The position numbers were made by a program, and so were the translations under genes. Below, piece after piece: positions 43,515 to 54,897 of a stretch of 64,000 nucleotides of DNA. The notes beneath the pieces are model-generated. The model saw nothing but the letters and a program-made list of their open reading frames with translations, did no database searches and was not told the origin of the DNA. The stretch spans positions 186,001-250,000 of the forward strand of contig JAMDHS010000023.1 in assembly GCA_029717555.1 (NCBI GenBank), written 5' to 3'. This DNA is from Peribolospora baueri. Taxonomy: Eukaryota; Basidiomycota; Peribolosporomycetes; Peribolosporales; Peribolosporaceae. Position 1 is the stretch's first letter. Every line of letters begins with the position of its first letter.

Positions 43515-46500
43515 ATGACCATGCCGGCCGTCGCCCTCTCGCTATCCGACCCTGGTCCCCCAACACCAACACCGCGCCGCCAGCGCTCCACCCCGTCCTC
43601 GCTCCTCTCCCTCGCCCTTCTTCTCCCCTTTCTCGCCATGTCCAAGCTCAAGCTCAAGCTGCTCTCGCCCAACTCGCCCTCCTACCTCCCGCTCGCCCAG
43701 CAGCCCTCGTCTCCCAAATCCCGTCCCTTCACCCCTTTCCTCCGCACCGCCCCTCTCCTTCTCTTTCTCGGCGCCCTCTGCCTCCTTGCCTTTTCCCTCT
43801 TCTCCGGCCGCCTTGATGACCTCGTCGGCCAGAGCCAGGGTGGGAACGTCGGCCTGCGATTCGGCAAGCACGCCAACGGCGGCAGCGGCTCGTGGGACGT
43901 GCACGACGTCCGGCAGGCTGCTGCGCCGTTCAGGGTGGGAACGGGGATTGGCGACATTACTGGCCCCGTCGTTGAAGTTAATATGGTGCGTGCAAGCGCG
44001 AGAGCGAGCAGCTGTGGTGGCGGACGACGGCGGGCGGCCGCTCAAGCTCCACGTTCTCTCCACCGTCTCGTCTCCGCTCTCATGCTTGGTCACAGATGGG
44101 ATATGCCTCCCTCCCGCAAACCAACACCGGCCTTCATATGCGTCTGCGCTCCCGCGCATTCATCGTCGCCGACGCAAACGAGAACGGCAAGCGATGGGCC
44201 TTCATCAACGGCGACATTTGTAAGCCCCTTCAGTCGAGAGCCCCTTTATTCGGCTCCGTCGATGGAGTTTGTTCGCTCGTCGTTCCTTCCTGAAATCTCT
44301 CTTGTTCCATTGCGCGTGGCAAGGCATGGGAGATACGGCCATCCGTCAAGGCGTCATCGACCGCCTCTCGGCCCTCTATCCGGGCGTTTACGACAACACT
44401 AACGTAGCCATGGTCGGAACGCACAGTCATGCTGGTGTCGCCGGGTTTCTGAACTAGTGAGCCTCTCAGCTCCGCATGCTGTCCTCGTTCGTCGACTCGT
44501 GTTGTCGTTCACCTCGGTCTGATGGATCGTATTTTTTTTTCCTTACTCCCTCGCAAAGCCTCTTGCCTCAGATCACGTCTCTAGGTGAGCTTCCTTTTCA
44601 AGAGAGCAAAGGATATAGATGCCTGGCTGCTTGCGTGGATGCCTTCAAATGCCGACCTCTGATCTCCCTTCTCCCACCGTCCTTTCTTCTTCAGGCTTCG
44701 TCCGCCAAACATATGATGCTATTGTCGACGGCAGCGTTCTAGCTGTTCAGCGCGCGCACGAGAGCCTCGGAGCGGGAAATCTGAGGTTCGGTAACACTAC
44801 GTGAGTCTTCCGGGCTTTGACGCCGCCTCTTCCTCTTGCAAATGGTTTAAACACTGACGTTTTGACGAGGCCACACCGTCCGCACCGTCCGCCGTCACCC
44901 TCTTCTCAGTCTCCTGGACACTAATATTAACCGCTCTCCATACTCTTACGATCTGAACCCCGCGGAGGAAAAGGCGCGCTACCAGTACAACCAGGACAAG
45001 GAGTTTGCGCTCCTGCGCTTTGACAACGCCACTGGCGGCGCCAAGGGCTTCCTGAGCTGGTTCCCCGTCCACGGGACAAGCCTGGTGGGTCCATTCATCG
45101 GCGGGGGCGTCGGAGGTGCGCGAACGCGAACGGATGCTGATATCGGCCGTCTCGTTTCATCTCAAAGTACGAGAACAACACCTTGACCTCGTCCGATAAC
45201 AAGGGTCTCGCTGCATTCATGTACGAGAGCTACCAGCAACCGGCCGTGATGCCCGGGAACAACACTTTTGTCGCCGGGTTCTCGCAGGCTAACGTGGGCG
45301 ATACGTCTCCCAACACGCTTGGAGCATGTGAGCGTCCTCGGATACCCTATCCGATCTTTCCTCGCCCTATGGCTTTGGAGCTGATCGGATCATTATCCCG
45401 CGGCTCCTTGTGCCATGTTTCGCAACAGTCTGCGACGACGGTTCCCCCTGCGATTACGAGCACAGCACCTGCAACGGCAGGGTGGAGACCTGCCACGGAA
45501 GGGGTCCCGCGTGGGGTAACGCGGGGGCGCTCGCTGTCTCCCCGACGGGCAGCTACGACTTTGCTTCGAACGAGATCATCGCTGCCAACCAATTCGGTGC
45601 CGCTCGGAGCATCATGGAGGGCTCCGGTCTGACCGCGCTCACCGGTGCTGACGTCGTTTCCGTCCACACCTACGTGAACATGAGCAACTACGCCTTTGCC
45701 CTCTTCAACGGTACCACCGTCCACACTTGTCCTGCCGCTCTCGGTTACGGTTTCGCCGGAGGAAGTGAGCCCTCCGTCCGTTCAAATTTGTTCGGTTGAC
45801 CGAACCGAACCGGTCGTGCATTCGTTGACCGCGCTTCGTGGTTTTGTGCTCGCCTTTGACAGCCACCGATGGACCGGGAGCGTTCGACTTTGTTCAGGGC
45901 GATAACTCTTCGTGAGTATAGGTAGGCGTTTCGGCGAGCATACCAGAAGGAGTTTCGAGCGACCATATTGCTCCTTGTTAAGTTTATTATTCTGCATCCC
46001 TGTGTGTTCAACGCCCTCCTATTCAACCCCTACAGCGACACGCAGAACCCGTTCTGGCAGATCGTCAAAGCCTTCGTCAAGGAGCCCTCCGAGTACAACA
46101 AGGCATGCCAGTACCCCAAGCCGATCCTGCTCGACATTGGCGAGATGCACGCCCCGTACGATTGGGGCCCGGCGATTGTGGACATCCAGATGTTTCGCGC
46201 GGGCAACCTCGTCGTCCTCGTCGTGCCCGGCGAGTTCACCACCATGGCCGGCAGGCGTATCAAGGAGGCCGTCGCCGCCGCGCTTGTGGCTCACAACATC
46301 ACGAGCAACCCGATCGTTCAAATTAGCGGGCCCGCCAATACATACGGACATTACGTCGCCACCAGGTGAGACATGTGCTGTAGAAGAGCTCTATCGATGA
46401 TGGTCGCCCGCCCTCTCTATACTGACAACAGTCCTTCGCCGACGCTGCTCCTCTCGATTGCAGGGAGGAATACACTGCCCAACGCTATGAAGGAGCTTCG

Positions 46501-47390
46501 ACTCTGTGCGTACCTTCAACGTCTTCTGTTCCTGCTAGGGGTGGCAGCTGCAAGACATCTGATCGCCGTTTCCTTTAATCGTTGCGCGATAGCTTCGGGC
46601 CGTTCACTTTGGAGGCGTACATAGACATCTACACAAAGCTCGTCCCATCCCTCGCTGCGGGAGCCGCCGCGCCGCCTGCGGGACCTAGTCCGCCCATCTT
46701 CATCAATCAGGCCATCTCGCTCGTCCCCGGGGTGGTGTACGACTCCGTGAGCAGCGAACATGGCTGCCACATGCTCGAGGGGCGAATTGTCTGACCGTGC
46801 CGTGTTTCGTCTTTCTCTCTCGCCATTATACGACCCACCCACAGCCTGGCCTCGGACGTTCCTTTGGCCAAGTCCTGAAGGACGTTCCGTCGCATACCTT
46901 CACGGCCGGAACGGGCAACGCAAGCGCGACATTTATCGCCGCCGACCCGCGCAACTCGCTCCGCCTCGAGGACACCTTCCTGGCCGTGCAGATGCTGCGG
47001 AACGACGACGGCTTGTGGAAGACAGTGCGGACGGACGGGCACAACACGACGACGATACGCTGGACGCGGACCAACACCGTCACGGGCGAGTCGACGATGG
47101 AGGTGGCCTGGGCCATTGAGAAGGACGCCGCAGCTGGGACGTACAGACTGGTGAGCGTCGAAGAAGGTCGCCGCCTCCGCGCGTCCAGTCCTTCGTCCTA
47201 CCGTCGTATCGGTCCGGCTCGCTCGCCAAAGCGCCTATCGTCCGCTAACCTCCCTTCGTCTCTTGAACCCATCTTGCGAAACCCCCTTCCCAAAACCACT
47301 TCGCAGCAATACAATGGAGACAGCAAATCCGTCACCGGCACCATCACGCCTTTCTCCGGCTACTCCAGCAACTTTACCGTTACCGCCTGA
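43515..47390 (+). CDS. Neutral ceramidase
   Basis: Hydrolyses ceramide to sphingosine and fatty acid at the cell surface or in the secretory path. Exon 1 has a polar N-terminus and then a hydrophobic segment, APLLLFLGALCLLAFSLFSG, at about residues 80-100. This suggests a type II signal anchor rather than a cleaved signal. The catalytic domain follows: FRVGTGIGDITGPVVEVNMM, GYASLPQTNTGLHMRLRSRA, VAMVGTHSHAGVAGF (zinc-ligand His) and FLSWFPVHGTSL. FSQANVGDTSPNTLGAFC contains the active-site Ser in the GDxSPN motif; later come FDFVQGDN, CQYPKPILLDIGEMHAPYDW and VVPGEFTTMAGRR. The C-terminal immunoglobulin-like domain ends SGYSSNFTVTA with TGA at 47388-47390. More than ten exons are present, several under 40 nt. 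All blocks are present and in frame. Confidence 0.93.
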
Positions 47391-47756
47391 GAGCGATAAG
47401 ACGCCTGTTCGCTGGACTTAAAAAAGATGTTTAAGACTCGTACGGAATGAACACGGACCATTTATGGAAAATCCAGTCCGGGAGCTCGAGTCTGCCCTTC
47501 ATCGCTTTGTCCCGCATCCCCCAAACCGAGTGTCATGGCGCCCTGAAGCATACTCGCGACGCGTTCATGGAGCCATTCGCAGTAACGCCTTCCGTGGGGC
47601 GAGACATGAACGTAAACGCGTATCGTACAAATACAAGTTGGTGGAGGAGGGGGACGAGAGAGAGAGAGAGAAGGATGGAAAAGCACCAGCTCTGACCGCG
47701 CATGTCCAACTCGTCTCGCACGCGACTTCTGCTCGCGCCAGTGAGCACTCGCTCGC
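47391..47756. other. Convergent intergenic, ceramidase and TAF12
   Basis: Short region that holds two 3' ends. It contains a GA run (gagagagagagagaagg) near 47660-47676 and no gene. Confidence 0.5.
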
Positions 47757-49702
47757 TCAGCGCGGTCGAGACGGGTAAGAGCCGGGGAAAGGAATGCGAA
47801 TGTTCCAATTGCGCTCGAGATGGAGTTGGAGGTCTCGCACTTCGAGCGAGTTGCCTTTGCGGTGCTTAGCAAGACGACAGGCGAACTGGGTGACCGATTC
47901 AATGAATTCGTCGGCGATTTCAAGGAGAAGCTTTTTGCGTTGTGGATAAATAAAAGACCGAAAGACGAGGAGGTGAGCTAGAGGCCGTGATCGAACGAGA
48001 ACAAAGGGGCAACGATCTCACATCTTCGACATCCCCTTCCAACCTCTCCTTGCCATCCACTTCGGCGACGAGCTCCTGCACCTTCCTCTTCGTGAGTACC
48101 TTGCCCTGATCCTCGGGAGCGATAGGGGGCGGCCCCACTGGCGCCGTTCCTGTTCCCGGCCCTGCTCCGGCTTGCTGAGCAGCTTGCATGGCCTGCCCGA
48201 CCGCTGAACTGACGCTGGCGGCGTCGCCACCCAGTCCTTCGATCCCCTCCAGGCCCCCACTTAGCCCGCGTTGCCGCGCCACCATTCCCAGGAGTTCCTC
48301 CCAGCTGGAATAGGCCGGACTAGCGCTACCAGCGCCGCCACCAGATTTAGAGCCGCCCAAAGGACCGAGAGGCGGCGGCTTTGTGATACCTGGCGTGCCG
48401 AGGAGCGGTGAGGCCCCGAGGCCTGTATTGAGCGTCGGACGGGGGCCGGTAGAGTTCGGATATGGAGCCGGTGCAGTGGATGACGAAGAGAGATTGAGCG
48501 TAGTGGGAATTGGCGGTGTCGTATTTAGAGTAGGAGTGTAAGAAGTCGGCATTGGCTGAGCGGAAGTGGATGGAGGAGCTCCAGCCGGCACACTTGGGGC
48601 TGGCGCTGGGGACGATGCCGATGGACGCGTGCCTGCGGTAGAGCTGGGAGCTGGAGAAGCGCGTGCGCCGGTAGGCGCCTGTCCCGCAGGCAGCCGCTTG
48701 GCGCCTACAGCTGGCGAACTGGTGTGCGTGTCTGCTCGGCTGCCAGGCCCGGGTGAGGAAGCGGCCAGAGGAGAAGCGCCAATCTGTGCGTTTGTCTGCG
48801 CAGGGCTTCGAGCGTGCGGTTGGGCACTGCTCATGGCGGGGGAAGTCGTAGTCGCCGCTGGCGTCGATGCTGTTGTCTGCTTCTGAGCCTGTTGGGCCGT
48901 CATCTGCTGCATAGCACGTGCTTGCGCCTGCTGCCGCTGTTGTTGCTGAACTTGCGGAGACGCAACGGCTTGATGAGCTTGCTGCTGGCCACTCTGTTGC
49001 GTCTGCTGCTGGGCAGCCGACTGGGCAGCCGCTTGGGCCTGAGCCTGCGCTTGCGCAGCCAAAAGCTGCCTACCCAGCATGAGGTTGTGCCTCCTTGCCT
49101 CTTCGAGATCGTGTTCCATCTTTGCCCGCTCCTCCCCTTGGGGCCCTCCCTGCTCTGCAGTCCGGGCGAGCGCCGCCTCAAGGGTTCGGATGGTGTGCTG
49201 GATCGGGCCAGCGAGCCGCGCAGCTTGCGCCGCGCTAGCCAGCGTGATGTTCGCGTTGCTTAGAGGACTTGGAACTGCTGGCTGCGGTGGCCGAGGCTGA
49301 GTGACCTGCTGTGCGGTTGGCGCGGGCGGACGCTGCTGTTGCTGAGTCGGATTCACGGGGGCGGGCGCCGTCCCCATTTGACGTTGACGCTCGTGACCTT
49401 GGCTGATCAAGGTACGTAGCTGCCATCCATCCACAAAATTCAACCGAAGAGCACGCCACAATTTCGTAAGACAAACAGGAATCCAAGCTGTTCGCTGACA
49501 TTGACAGAAAAGCCTTGGCGAGACGCACCTGGTTCATCCTTTCAGGGCTCACGCGCCCTTGCCGAGCAGCCTCGACGAACGCCTGCAACTGAGCAGGGTC
49601 CCTCAGCAGCGCAGCGATGTTCCCCAGAGGGTTTTGTTGCTGTGACTGTTGCTGAGGCGTCATGCCTGGACCGCCCTGGAACGGCGGCGTTGGGGACGAC
49701 AT
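47757..49702 (-). CDS. TAF12: TFIID/SAGA subunit TAF12 (histone-fold)
   Basis: TAF12 pairs with TAF4 (TFIID) or Ada1 (SAGA) through an H2B-like histone fold. Exon 1 starts MSSPTPPFQGGPGMTPQQQS and contains NIAALLRDPAQLQAFVEAAR, a helical motif. A Gln/Pro/Ala/Ser-rich middle of about 400 residues follows, including GPIQHTIRTLEAALARTAEQ and a long Gln-rich run. The C-terminal histone fold is KVLTKRKVQELVAEVDGKER, an intron, and LLLEIADEFIESVTQFACRL, AKHRKGNSLEVRDLQLHLER, then NWNIRIPFPGSY, ending PSRPR with TGA at 47757-47759. The fold is intact. An open frame continuing upstream to 49753 begins with GTG, so ATG 49702 is preferred. It shares a 208-nt divergent upstream region with the CoA kinase gene. 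Confidence 0.93.
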
Positions 49703-49910
49703 CGTCGGACGACTGGCTAGCTGTGTCGACGATGGTGGATTGGAAGGCCACAAGGGGAAACGAGACGCCGAGATGATCGCGAGGGAGTCAACACCGCGCT
49801 TCTCCGCCTATTTCCGTTAATCTCCCTACCCCGCCTTTGGACTCGGACAGACGTTTCGGAGTGCTTCTCAGGTCAGATTGGAGGCAGGTCGCTATCAGGA
49901 AGCAGAAAAG
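49703..49910. promoter_or_regulatory. Compact bidirectional promoter of TAF12 and dephospho-CoA kinase
   Basis: Only 208 nt separate the two start codons, so the core promoters and both leaders are packed together. No named sites are recognised. Confidence 0.6.
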
Positions 49911-51023
49911 ATGCTCGGTGAGGCTCGAAAGGATGCCAGTGGTCCTTGCTGGAACGTCTGTTTGAGCTGAGGATTGACTAACGGGCGACTTCTCTCGTGA
50001 CAGTGGTGGGTTTGACTGGCGGTATCGCTTCCGGTAAGCGCTTTTGCATTCGTCGGGCCTGCTGCTCGCAACCGCCGCACATCTGACCGACGACGCTGTC
50101 TCCCTCAGGCAAGAGCACAGCGTCCAAACTATTTCAAAATGAACATCATATACCTCTGATTGATCTGGACAAGCTGGCCCGCGTGGTCGTCGAGCCGGGC
50201 ACGCGTACGCTGCGTTCGTTGGTGCGCACCTTTGGCGATGATATCCTTCGTCCGGACGGCTCGCTCGATCGGCCTGCTCTCGGGAAAATTGTGTTTGACG
50301 ATGACCCCAGCGGGGAGAAGCGCAAGAAGCTCAACTCTATCACCCATCGAGCTATCAGGAGGAGAATGGCTTGGGAGCTCTTCAAGTTTTGGATGAAGGG
50401 AGAACAGGTCGCCGTCGTCGATACCCCTCTCCTCATCGAGGTTGGGATGTGGCGGCTATTTGGGGAGGTTGTCATCGTTTATTGGTGAGTGGCTAAGTGT
50501 CTAGCGTACGATTGCTAGTCTCCCATGTCATCGACTAATCTGTTCGTTTGTCCGACTACGGTATGTGGTTTCTCACGCTGTTTCTTTTTCGGCATCGTTC
50601 AGCTCCCCGGAGGACCAGCTCGCTCGCCTGCTCTCCAGGGACACCCACCTGTCCGAAAGCTCGGCGAAATCGCGTCTGGCCGCCCAGCAGCCGTTGTCAA
50701 CGAAGTTACCGTATGCAGATGTGGTCCTCGATAACCGGACTACCATCACCGAGGAAAGTACCCCTACAACTTCAACCAACCCGCTTTCTTCTCAAGTCGC
50801 TGCGCTGGTTCGACGCTGGAGGAGACGACAGCGCGGATGGTGGATTTTCAGTTGGATCGTGCCCGGGTGGGCCATCTTCAGCGCTGCGAGCCTCCTCATT
50901 GGTCGATGGTGGATGGCGCGACGGCGAGGATTGGGAAAGGGCAGACCGCAGGAAAGCTTGGTGGGCGTGGAGGAGCAGATACGCGCAAAGGCAATTACGG
51001 TCGAGGCGCACAAGGATCGATGA
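49911..51023 (+). CDS. CAB5: Dephospho-CoA kinase with C-terminal membrane anchor
   Basis: Last step of coenzyme A synthesis: phosphorylates the 3'-OH of dephospho-CoA with ATP. Exon 1 is only 7 nt (49911-49917, ATG CTC G) and exon 2 only 30 nt (50004-50033). Together with exon 3 (from 50109) they read MLVVGLTGGIASGKSTASKL, whose P-loop GGIASGKST is spliced from two exons. Then follow HHIPLIDLDKLARVVVEPGT, GEKRKKLNSITHRAIRRRMA and VAVVDTPLLIEVGMWRLFGE. After another intron come SPEDQLARLLSRDTHLSESS and AKSRLAAQQP. The usual VLDNSG end is replaced by a linker and a hydrophobic segment, WWIFSWIVPGWAIFSAASLL, suggesting tail-anchoring to a membrane, as in some eukaryotic homologues. The stop is at 51021-51023. 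Confidence 0.9.
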
Positions 51024-51361
51024 AGTTTGTAAGCGATCGGAATCGAATGCGGTCGAGCCAGGCTTCTTGTCCGTGCATACGTTCCGCATTCATTATACAT
51101 GGGGTATCGCCCACATGCCGTCACCGGAGCTGGAATAAGACGAGACAGGAGTGCGTAATGCGGTGGCCCGAGGTCTGCAGCATGATTTAGTCCTTATCTC
51201 CGTCCTTGAGTGAGACTTGCGCTAGAGGTGGAGACGAAGCGGGGCACATACAAAACACCTGCTTCCTGCTACACCCCCTTATCCGTCTTGGCCGCGTTTT
51301 ATCGGCTATAGAGGTATCCCCCCTTCTTGATTGCGCGCTTTTCCCAGTCGATATCCAGGAA

Positions 51362-51935
51362 ATGGTCGACGCCCGTTTTGAAACCCCTTCCAGGACGTCA
51401 GCATCTCTCACACCTTCTTCCTGCTCCTCCGGGAGCTTAGCCAGCAGCGTCACCAATTTAGAGCCCTGCACCACCTCCCGCCTATCGGATGAGGACTGCA
51501 AGGGCGTCCACCGGGTCATCTCTGCTCACCGAGCCGAGCTCAGGGTACTCCAGACTCGTACAGTGGAGAATCAGGAGGGCATCGATAATATCGCACAGCT
51601 TGAGCGGGATCCTTCTGGGAGAGGGGGAGTGGAAGGGAAGGGAGAGTATAAAGAGAGGCAGCTGGCACTGATACGGGCGAGAATTGCGTTCGACAAAGAC
51701 ATGGCTGGTGAGTGGCCTGTAAACATGTTCATGTGCATGTGCTTGGGTGTTGCCCTCATCAAAGCTTTCATATCCCTTCCCATCAGCACACATCGAAAAG
51801 GAGATCACCCGCCTGCGTGCCTCTCTCGAGCAAGAGAAACGGCTGCGTGTACGCGAGCTGCCCATCTCAAAAAGGCTCGCACACGCGTTTAATCGTAAGA
51901 GCTGGCCACTCGGCGAGGGCCCTCCCTCGGTGTAA
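51362..51935 (+). CDS. Small coiled-coil protein of unknown function
   Basis: Two exons are supported by a GTGAGT donor after DKDMA (about 51710) and a CAG acceptor before HIEKEITRLRASLEQEKRLR (about 51788). The start MVDARFETPSRTSASLTPSS is Ser/Thr-rich. Residues 45-150 are helical with heptads (VISAHRAELRVLQTRTVENQ, KERQLALIRARIAFDKDM). The end is SKRLAHAFNRKSWPLGEGPP followed by SV. The in-frame splice across the coiled coil is the main support. The 5' end is uncertain; an AG at 51345-51350 could be an acceptor for an earlier exon. Size and composition would fit a small kinetochore, spindle or vesicle adaptor subunit, but I do not recognise it. Confidence 0.55.
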
Positions 51936-52970
51936 TCGCGGTGGCGTATGATCGATCTTCTTGCCAAGCGGTCCTTGACGCTGGTCGACCAAACCCCTCC
52001 CTTCTTGCCTTCCCTCTGAACTTTACTCCCACAATTTGGTTATCTACACTTAGTTGTCCCTCGATTCTTCTTCTTCTTCTTCTTCTTCTTCTTCTTCTTC
52101 TTCTTTTTATCCTTGGGTCCCTTAGTTACCGTCCCACTCACGAACATGGACGTTCATCCTGCGTGCTTTGTTGTTTTTGTCTTGTTTCGTACTCGCCGAC
52201 GCGCAAAATGCCGACGCGCACGGACCATCGCGTTACTGCTGCGGTGGCTTGTCCTTCCCATTTCCTTTCAGGTCGTCTTGACAACGAGAACGAGTCGTTG
52301 GCTTTCCTCAAGGCGATTGTCATCGACCATTGAGCAGCGAGGAGAGGCTCAACGAGTCTACCGGCTGATGAGGATCTCTCCATTTTGCCTCCTTCTTGTA
52401 CGCCACGTTGTCACAGCGCTCGCCCTTCGGCCAGGCTGCCGCTCTTCCTTCGCCTCTGCACCATAACAACGCCCTATAGTGACGACACGGCGTTCAAAGG
52501 TAGCATACCTTCCACTCTCTTTTCCTTTGTCGTTTTGATACAGGGCTGTTACTCTGATATGGATTGGCACTCGGTGTTGTCAGGCACGCACACAGAGGTA
52601 GAGGAGAAACCAACCGCTTAATAAAACAGGAGGCCGCCATGTTCTCTCCCTCTCCCAACCTCGTCGTTCTCCCCCTCCCTAAGCTCACCTTTCATACCTT
52701 TCTTTACCCCTCTTCTTTTTGCTTTGAAAGGGTCTGGTACCCTTGTTCCCGACACCCCCGCGTTGTTTACCCTCAGGCAGGACCACACCCCCCCTTCTGC
52801 TCGCCCAACGACAACCTTTTCTTCCCTTCCAGGCGGAGGTAGAGGGTCCTAGGCGACCTCTGTCTCCAGAACATCGCAGTTTCCTTTCTATTTATCTCTG
52901 TTCACCACTTTCCTTTATCACAACTGCTCGACCTTTTTACAACCCCGTCTACACTGAACCGAACATCACC
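51936..52970. other. Intergenic, about 1 kb, with a TTC repeat
   Basis: Between two genes on the + strand. It contains the TTC run listed separately and a long C/T-rich leader (52650-52960) before the next start. No further gene is supported. Confidence 0.45.
52065..52104. repeat. TTC trinucleotide microsatellite
   Basis: About thirteen uninterrupted TTC units followed by a short T run. Confidence 0.9.
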
Positions 52971-54031
52971 ATGGGAAAGTTCGTGTGGCACGATTGGGGT
53001 AGGCTTCTCGCCCTCGCTACCGCCACCTACTACACTTGGGCTGGTATTTGTGAGTCCCTGGCCCAAGTTTATCTGCTTTCTTGTTGCGTGGCTTGTTGAA
53101 AGTGAGAGATCATGTGATGGTAACAAGTGCTTGGGAGTCCTGGCGTTGGGATCGGACAAGGTAGGCGGTTTTCAGGGGATGGCCCGGAGGCCATATTTGC
53201 GATGAGGAAGCGGACAGATGTACGCTCTGTTTGAGCCACTCTTGTATGACTCTGCTCCGTCCAGGTCGGCTGCGCGGAGCTTGGTCTTGTCAGTTCGTAA
53301 AAGGCATGGCGCGACCAGGACACGCCTCATGTCAAGTGAACTTAGCTATTTGTTCTACGTCCTCGCTAATTTCACCCATTGACTTTCGCTTGTCCTACGC
53401 CCCACCCAGGGGGCATCTTCTTTCGCAAGTTTTTCTGGGACATGATTGACGGCACGCTCACCTCGACCGGATTTGTGTGAGTGACCCTTCACTGAGTCCT
53501 ACTTTGTTCCTTCCGAGTAATCCTTCGATCCCCGCTCCACTGTGGCCTCACTAATCTCTCTCCTCTCCTATATTTCTCACCTTATCTACCCTCCCCTCCA
53601 GAGCGCCGCTCCAAAGTCAGGGGTTCGTGGCGGTGACGGTCAAGTTTCCCCTTCTCCAGATCCTCATCATTCTCGGAGGCCTTTTTGCCCTTGCCCTCGA
53701 GTGGCCGCTCAATTTCTTCAAGGGATCTGCGTTCCATCGCAGCTTCGTTTTCCGCGGCGTCGTCTACTTCTTCTTCGCCTTTTTGGGTAGCTTGGTCTAT
53801 CAGGTGAGCAAGCGCTCGATTTCCACTCTCGCTCCGGCCGAGTCCGGGAATAATCCACGTAGGTTTGGAGGGACGCAGCTTGGGCTGAATCGGGCCCTCT
53901 CTCCTCTTTCGTGTACATAGACCGTCGACACGGCCGTGTACTGGCTAGTCGTCAGCACGGTCTACACGCGCGCACATGTGCTTGGTGAACAAATGGAGAA
54001 GCCGCGTGGACGTTCAGGCATGGCAGCCTGA
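52971..54031 (+). CDS. Small multi-pass membrane protein of a basidiomycete-conserved unknown family
   Basis: Exon 1 reads MGKFVWHDWGRLLALATATY and YTWAG. The next exons give GIFFRKFFWDMIDGTLTSTG, then VKFPLLQILIILGGLFALAL, EWPLNFFKGSAFHRSFVFRG, VVYFFFAFLGSLVYQ, and finally TVDTAVYWLVVSTVYTRAHV, LGEQMEKPRGRSGMAA with TGA at 54029-54031. Four hydrophobic helices in about 150 residues and a short polar tail are visible. I recall this start (MGKFVWHDWGRL) and helix pattern from small uncharacterised basidiomycete proteins (a DUF-type family), without a function. Splice junctions are clean. It probably sits in the ER, Golgi or plasma membrane. Confidence 0.75.
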
Positions 54032-54897
54032 TGCGATACGGTGACAGCCGGTACGATTTGTCTGTCTTCGGCGCCCGTCCCCGCCTCTCTCCGTCATGCG
54101 AATCGACATTGCGAGGTCGAGTTCTTCTTCGCGCACCCTGTTCACTTGGAGTGGAGTGTGACACCCTGCAGGTGACAAACCAATCTCCCTCCCATCTTGT
54201 CTCCTGTACCACCTCTTGCGCAAGGTTTCACTTACAAGCTCCAATCAGCCAATCAACATATCACACACGTCTTGGTCACTGCCCCCATGCAATCAAACAC
54301 GGGGAGAGATGGAAAGCGGTGGGCGGGACGAGTAGATGTGCGCTGGAGCACTTGTTCCCGATCCGTCTTTCATCTCTTCCTTCCGTCTCGCTCACTGAGA
54401 TGGCGGTGTTATTGTTCGGTCGTCGATAAAAGCCGACGGCTCTCGAGAGCCTTTCAGACAAGACAGAAAGGGCGGGTATATACTTGCTGAAGTGACGTTC
54501 AACAGACCGAAGGGGACTCGAGGGAATGGCAGGCGGTTCGATTATGTCCGCAGAGCGTTGTCTAGCGATTCAGCCGATAGGCGGCGCTGATGGAACACTC
54601 TCAAGGGAAATAGTCTGGGCGACATTCTCGAGTGCACGAGGACACCCGATGGCAGTCGTGTTCGGGTATCCGTTTCGATATATTGACTCGGATGCTGCCC
54701 TTCTAAGAGGCGCCTTTGTAACCCCGGGCGACCGGGGAGCGTTACTCCAGTTATCATACTGCTCGAGGTATACAAGAGATCGACTGACGGACTGAGCTGC
54801 CACGGACTGTGCTGACGTGGGATGTGTAGGAAGGAAGAAAGTCGGGACACGAGCGAGGACAGGAAGGAGGCGCAACGGTCAAGGTAAACTTGTCCTT
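54032..54897. other. Convergent intergenic
   Basis: Between the small membrane protein and the SEY1 3' end. An 89-residue frame (54526-54795, MAGGSIMSAERCLAIQPIGG) is open but has no family features. No RNA gene is recognised. Confidence 0.4.

Noticed and set aside
54526-54795. 89-residue + strand frame in the convergent gap beside SEY1
   Set aside because: No homologous motif, no clear promoter or splice context, and overlapped by an equally open - strand frame.
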